From: Anaerofustis butyriciformans
GTDB taxonomy: Bacteria > Bacillota > Clostridia > Eubacteriales > Anaerofustaceae
Length of the DNA stretch: 64,000 nt
NCBI RefSeq assembly: GCF_036289385.1
Contig: NZ_JAYFFH010000008.1
Span: 36,031-100,030 of the forward strand
Direction of reading: 5' to 3'
Shown here piece after piece: positions 60,548 to 64,000 of this stretch (its first letter is position 1; every line of letters begins with the position of its first letter). The notes under the pieces were generated by a model. It was not told the DNA's origin, did not search any database, and was given only the letters and a program-made list of their open reading frames with translations. A program made the translations under genes and the position numbers.

Positions 60548-60793
60548 ATGCTTAATGAAATACCTAAATCACAATATGTGGTTGGCACAAAACAGACTTT
60601 AAAAGCTGTTGAACAAAATGAAGCTTTGAAAGTGTTTTTGGCTAAGGACACAGATGCGGCAATAAAAGACAAAATAGTTAATATTTGTCAAAAAAACGAT
60701 GTGACTATAGAATATGTAGCCACAAAAAAAGAATTAGGTAAAGCATGCAACATAAGCATAGATGCTGCTGTTGCTTGTATATTAAAAATTTGA
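60548..60793 (+). CDS. L7Ae-family ribosomal protein (YbxF-like)
   Basis: An 81-residue protein with the kink-turn-binding fold: VVGTKQTLKAVEQNEALKVF, LAKDTDAAIKDKIVN, and VEYVATKKELGKACNI-type sequence before DAAVACIL. In Bacillus ybxF sits between rpoC and rpsL; here rpoC is absent upstream. AAGGAG precedes the ATG. Confidence 0.93.
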   Translation: MLNEIPKSQYVVGTKQTLKAVEQNEALKVFLAKDTDAAIKDKIVNICQKNDVTIEYVATKKELGKACNISIDAAVACILKI

Positions 60794-60813
60794 GGAAGGA
60801 GGAATAAGGTTTA

Positions 60814-61179
60814 ATGCCAACAGTTAATCAATTAGTTAGAAAAGGTAGAAAAGACTTAGTTTACAAAACTAAATCTCCTGCTCTTAAATCTAATCCTCAA
60901 AAAAGAGGAGTGTGCACAGTTGTAAGAACTGCTACACCTAAAAAACCAAACTCAGCTATGAGAAAAATTGCCAGAGTTAGACTTGTTAACGGTATGGAAG
61001 TAACAGCTTACATTCCAGGTATCGGTCATAACTTACAAGAACATAGTGTTGTTATGGTTAAAGGTGGTAGAGTAAGAGACTTACCAGGTGTACGTTATAA
61101 GATTATTAGAGGAGCACTTGATACTCAAGGAGTTGCTGACAGAAAACAATCTAGAAGTAAATACGGTGCTAAGAAATAA
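60814..61179 (+). CDS. rpsL: Ribosomal protein S12
   Basis: A 121-residue S12 with PTVNQLVRKGRKD, the streptomycin-site loop TPKKPNSAMRKIARV (K present, so the wild-type-like form) and GGRVRDLPGVRYKIIRG. It lines the 30S decoding centre. AGGAGG lies about 11 nt upstream. Confidence 0.98.
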   Translation: MPTVNQLVRKGRKDLVYKTKSPALKSNPQKRGVCTVVRTATPKKPNSAMRKIARVRLVNGMEVTAYIPGIGHNLQEHSVVMVKGGRVRDLPGVRYKIIRGALDTQGVADRKQSRSKYGAKK

Positions 61180-61197
61180 TTTATAATGTGTGTAACT

Positions 61198-61261
61198 ATA
61201 AGGCAAGCCTTATACCTATATATCTAATATATAGAGCACAACGATAAATTTTTACTTATCG
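61198..61261 (+). promoter_or_regulatory. Three stem-loops in the S12-S7 intergenic region
   Basis: Perfect short inverted repeats occur in a row: ATAAGGC/GCCTTAT (61198-61213), CTATATAT/ATATATAG (61216-61234) and CGATAA/TTATCG (61242-61261). None has a T tail. In E. coli this intergenic region binds S7 for autoregulation; a similar role here is only suggested by position. Confidence 0.55.
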
Positions 61262-61302
61262 AGTACCAATGAAAAAATTTAAATTATTAGGAGGGAAGTA
61301 CA

Positions 61303-61773
61303 GTGCCAAGAAAAGGTCCAGTACCAAAAAGAGAAGTGCTACCTGATCCAATGTATAATTCAGTTTTAGTAACTAAGTTATTAAACAACGTTATGCTTGA
61401 TGGAAAAAAAGGTGTAGCTCAAAAAATTGTATACGGTGCTTTTGACATCGTAGCAGAAAAAACAGGAAAAGAACCATTAGAAGCTTTTGAAGAAGCTTTA
61501 AATAATATCATGCCTTCACTTGAAGTTAAAGCCAGAAGAGTTGGTGGTGCAACATACCAAGTTCCAATGGATATCAGACCTGATAGAAGACAAACATTAG
61601 GTCTAAGATGGCTTGTAACTTACACAAGAGCCAGAGGCGAAAAAACAATGAAAGAAAGATTAGCTGCTGAAATTATTGATGCTATCAATAACACAGGGGC
61701 TTCAGTTAAAAAGAAAGACGATACTCATAAAATGGCAGAAGCTAATAAAGCATTCGCTCATTTTAAATGGTAA
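61303..61773 (+). CDS. rpsG: Ribosomal protein S7
   Basis: A 156-residue S7 beginning PRKGPVPKREVLPDP and including VGGATYQVPMDIRPDRRQTL and the C-terminal KMAEANKAFAHFKW. It nucleates 30S head assembly. The start is GTG at 61303 after GGAGGG. Confidence 0.98.
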   Translation: MPRKGPVPKREVLPDPMYNSVLVTKLLNNVMLDGKKGVAQKIVYGAFDIVAEKTGKEPLEAFEEALNNIMPSLEVKARRVGGATYQVPMDIRPDRRQTLGLRWLVTYTRARGEKTMKERLAAEIIDAINNTGASVKKKDDTHKMAEANKAFAHFKW

Positions 61774-61785
61774 GGTGAATAAAAG

Positions 61786-63852
61786 ATGGCAAGAGAGTTT
61801 AGTTTAGATAAAGTTAGAAATATCGGAATTATGGCTCATATCGATGCTGGTAAAACTACAACTACTGAAAGAATCTTGTACTATACAGGTAAAATCCACA
61901 AAATTGGGGAAACTCATGAAGGTGGAGCTCAAATGGACTGGATGGAACAAGAACAAGAAAGAGGTATTACAATTACTTCTGCAGCTACAACATGTCATTG
62001 GAAAGGTCATGAAATTAACATCATCGACACACCTGGACACGTTGACTTTACAGTAGAAGTTCAACGTTCACTAAGAGTACTTGACGGCTCTGTTGCAGTT
62101 TTCTGTGCTAAAGGTGGGGTTGAACCTCAAAGTGAAACAGTATGGAGACAAGCTGACAAATATAACGTACCAAGAATCGCGTTTGTAAATAAAATGGATA
62201 TCATGGGTGCTGATTTCTACAATGTAGTAAAAATGATCAGCGAAAGACTTGGAGCAAATCCTGTTCCAATTCAATTACCTATTGGTAAAGAAGAAGATTT
62301 CGTAGGTATTGTTGACTTGGTTAAAATGAAAGCATTTATTTATCATGATGACCAAGGTAATGATATTGAAGAAACAGATATCCCTGAAGATATGATGGAT
62401 TTAGCTGAAGAATACAGAGAAAAATTATTAGAAGAAATCTCTGTAAACAGCGAAGAAATTATGGAAAAATACCTTGAAGGAGAAGAAATAACAGAAAAAG
62501 AAATTATTGCTTCTTTAAGACAAGGTGTTCTAAATCTTGATTTTATACCTGTATTATGCGGTACAGCATTCAAAAACAAAGGTGTTCAAATGTTAATTGA
62601 TGCTATCGTTAACTTAATGCCTTCTCCACTTGATGTACCAGCTATGATTGGACATGATCCAAAAACAGGTGAAGAAATGGAAAGACATCCTAAAGATGAC
62701 GATCCATTCTCAGCATTAGCATTTAAAATTATGGCTGACCCATTTGTTGGTAAATTAGCATTTACAAGAGTTTACTCTGGAACACTTCAAAGTGGTTCAT
62801 ATGTATATAACTCAACAAAAGGTAAAAAAGAAAGAGTTGGTCGTATTTTAAGAATGCATGCGAACGACAGAAAGCAAATTGAAGAAATCAGAACTGGTGA
62901 TATCGTTGCTTTAGTTGGTTTAAAAGATACAACAACAGGTGATACTTTATGTGCTGAAAATGCTCCTGTATTACTTGAATCAATCGAATTCCCAGATCCA
63001 GTTATTTCTGTAGCTATTGAACCAAAAACAAAAGCAGGTCAAGAAAAAATGATCGCTGCTTTAGTAAAATTAGCAGAAGAAGACCCAACATTCAGATTTA
63101 AGACAGATGATGAAACAGGTCAAACAATTATTGAAGGTATGGGTGAACTTCATCTTGAAATTATCGTTGATAGACTTCTTAGAGAATTTAAAGTTGAAGC
63201 TAATGTTGGTAAACCACAAGTTGCATTCAAAGAAGCAATTACTAAACCAGCAAGAGCTGACTACAAATATGCTAAACAATCAGGTGGTAGAGGTCAATAC
63301 GGTCATGTTGTTATTGAAATCGAACCAAATGAAGAAGGTAAAGGTTATGAATTCACTAGCGAAATCGTTGGTGGTGCAATTCCTAAAGAATATATCGAAC
63401 CTGTTAGCAAAGGTATCCAAGGAGCTATGGAAAATGGTATCCTTGCAGGATATGAAGTTATTGATGTTAAAGTAAGATTAGTAGACGGTTCTTACCATGA
63501 TGTCGACTCTTCTGAAATGGCCTTCAAATTGGCTGGTTCTATGGCATTTAAAGAAGCTATGGCTAAAGCAGGCCCTGTTTTAGTTGAACCTATCTTTAAA
63601 ATTGAAGTTGTTGTTCCTGAAGAATACCTTGGAGATGTTATGGGTGACTTAACAGCAAGAAGAGGTAAGATTGAAGGTATGGAACTTCATAATGGTGTTC
63701 AAACTCTTAGAGGATTTGTTCCATTATCAGAAATGTTCCAATACACAACAGACCTTAGAAGTAAAACTCAAGGTAGAGGAACTCATACTTTGACATTCTC
63801 TCATTATGAGCCAGCACCTCAAAGTATGTTAGATAAACTTAAAAACGAATAA
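61786..63852 (+). CDS. fusA: Elongation factor G
   Basis: A 688-residue GTPase with AHIDAGKTTTTERIL (G1), ERGITITSAATT (G2), DTPGHVDF (G3) and NKMDIMGADF (G4), and full domains II-V ending FSHYEPAPQSMLDKLK. It catalyses ribosomal translocation. It begins 12 nt after rpsG. No fusidic-acid-type truncation is seen. Confidence 0.98.
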   Translation: MAREFSLDKVRNIGIMAHIDAGKTTTTERILYYTGKIHKIGETHEGGAQMDWMEQEQERGITITSAATTCHWKGHEINIIDTPGHVDFTVEVQRSLRVLDGSVAVFCAKGGVEPQSETVWRQADKYNVPRIAFVNKMDIMGADFYNVVKMISERLGANPVPIQLPIGKEEDFVGIVDLVKMKAFIYHDDQGNDIEETDIPEDMMDLAEEYREKLLEEISVNSEEIMEKYLEGEEITEKEIIASLRQGVLNLDFIPVLCGTAFKNKGVQMLIDAIVNLMPSPLDVPAMIGHDPKTGEEMERHPKDDDPFSALAFKIMADPFVGKLAFTRVYSGTLQSGSYVYNSTKGKKERVGRILRMHANDRKQIEEIRTGDIVALVGLKDTTTGDTLCAENAPVLLESIEFPDPVISVAIEPKTKAGQEKMIAALVKLAEEDPTFRFKTDDETGQTIIEGMGELHLEIIVDRLLREFKVEANVGKPQVAFKEAITKPARADYKYAKQSGGRGQYGHVVIEIEPNEEGKGYEFTSEIVGGAIPKEYIEPVSKGIQGAMENGILAGYEVIDVKVRLVDGSYHDVDSSEMAFKLAGSMAFKEAMAKAGPVLVEPIFKIEVVVPEEYLGDVMGDLTARRGKIEGMELHNGVQTLRGFVPLSEMFQYTTDLRSKTQGRGTHTLTFSHYEPAPQSMLDKLKNE

Positions 63853-63885
63853 TATACAATTAATGATAGATTAAGGAGAAAAAAA

Positions 63886-64000
63886 ATGGCAAGAGAAAAA
63901 TACGAAAGAACTAAACCACATGTAAATATTGGTACAATCGGTCACGTAGACCACGGAAAAACAACATTAACAGCAGCAATCACAAAAGTACTACATGAAA
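63886..64000 (+). CDS. tuf: Elongation factor Tu, N-terminal part
   Basis: The first 38 codons are present before the window ends. MAREKYERTKPHVNIGTIGH and the G1 motif GHVDHGKTTLTAAI identify EF-Tu, which carries aminoacyl-tRNA to the ribosome. AAGGAG precedes the ATG; it follows fusA by 33 nt in the str operon. Confidence 0.97.
   Translation, partial: MAREKYERTKPHVNIGTIGHVDHGKTTLTAAITKVLHE

Noticed and set aside
1..64000. CRISPR arrays, rRNA or tRNA genes, insertion sequences
   Set aside because: No regularly spaced repeats, no rRNA motifs, no tRNA other than the tmRNA tRNA-like domain and no transposase motifs were seen.

Overview
The window is a low-GC, gene-dense stretch from an anaerobic member of the Bacillota, most likely class Clostridia. 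The evidence is strongly A/T-biased codon use, AGGAGG-type ribosome sites, a [FeFe] hydrogenase, ferredoxin-type proteins, the yqfC-yqfD-phoH-pgpH-ybeY-dgkA-era block typical of endospore-forming lineages, and a lysine riboswitch ahead of asd. I cannot name the genus from sequence alone.

Layout. 1-500: 5' end of asd (minus strand) with promoter, lysine riboswitch and terminator. 695-3864: minD-minE, then a group-B-like [FeFe] hydrogenase overlapped by a macro-domain hydrolase. 4024-6051: secreted DUF1002 protein, an ECF-transporter S component and a small membrane protein. 6143-10854: housekeeping run Asp23, nusB, xseA, xseB, ispA, hemolysin-III-like protein, smpB and tmRNA. 11033-13265: a small accessory patch directly after tmRNA, with an XRE repressor + ImmA-like protease pair facing a small Cro-like gene across a 45-bp inverted repeat. 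13337-17902: heterodimeric ABC exporter with its MarR regulator. 18023-19324: folC. 19522-24271: branched-chain amino acid ABC importer. 24481-29679: ilvB-ilvN-ilvD and a convergent ilvA. 29821-32418: DUF815 ATPase, 5-formyl-THF cyclo-ligase and endonuclease IV.

32604-37840 is the most unusual part. It holds NuoE-, NuoF- and HydA-like genes, a LysM protein and a PflA-like protein. The HydA-like subunit keeps all its electron-relay ligands but its H-cluster domain is degraded. The PflA-like protein keeps its ferredoxin-type insert but has lost all three radical-SAM cysteines. The LysM protein has no recognisable GH18 catalytic motif. All frames are open and the genes have good ribosome sites, so these look like maintained, repurposed proteins rather than decaying genes.

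38082-47244: sigma-region-4-like protein, class B PBP, pncB, ddl, argS, and two C_GCAxxG_C_C proteins flanking a YeiH-type exporter and LysR regulator. 47491-48099: orphan serine recombinase. 48124-55820: yajC, tgt, then the era-to-yqfC block, all on the minus strand. 55924-60376: DegV, FliB-like methylase, a Crp/Fnr regulator divergent from a ferredoxin-family protein, and two small membrane proteins. 60548-64000: L7Ae-like protein, rpsL, rpsG, fusA and the start of tuf.

The genes suggest an anaerobe that handles hydrogen through the monomeric hydrogenase at 1854, makes or takes up branched-chain amino acids, and senses redox state with a Crp/Fnr-type regulator. Coordinates come from direct reading. 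Family names rest on recognised motifs, not database searches.
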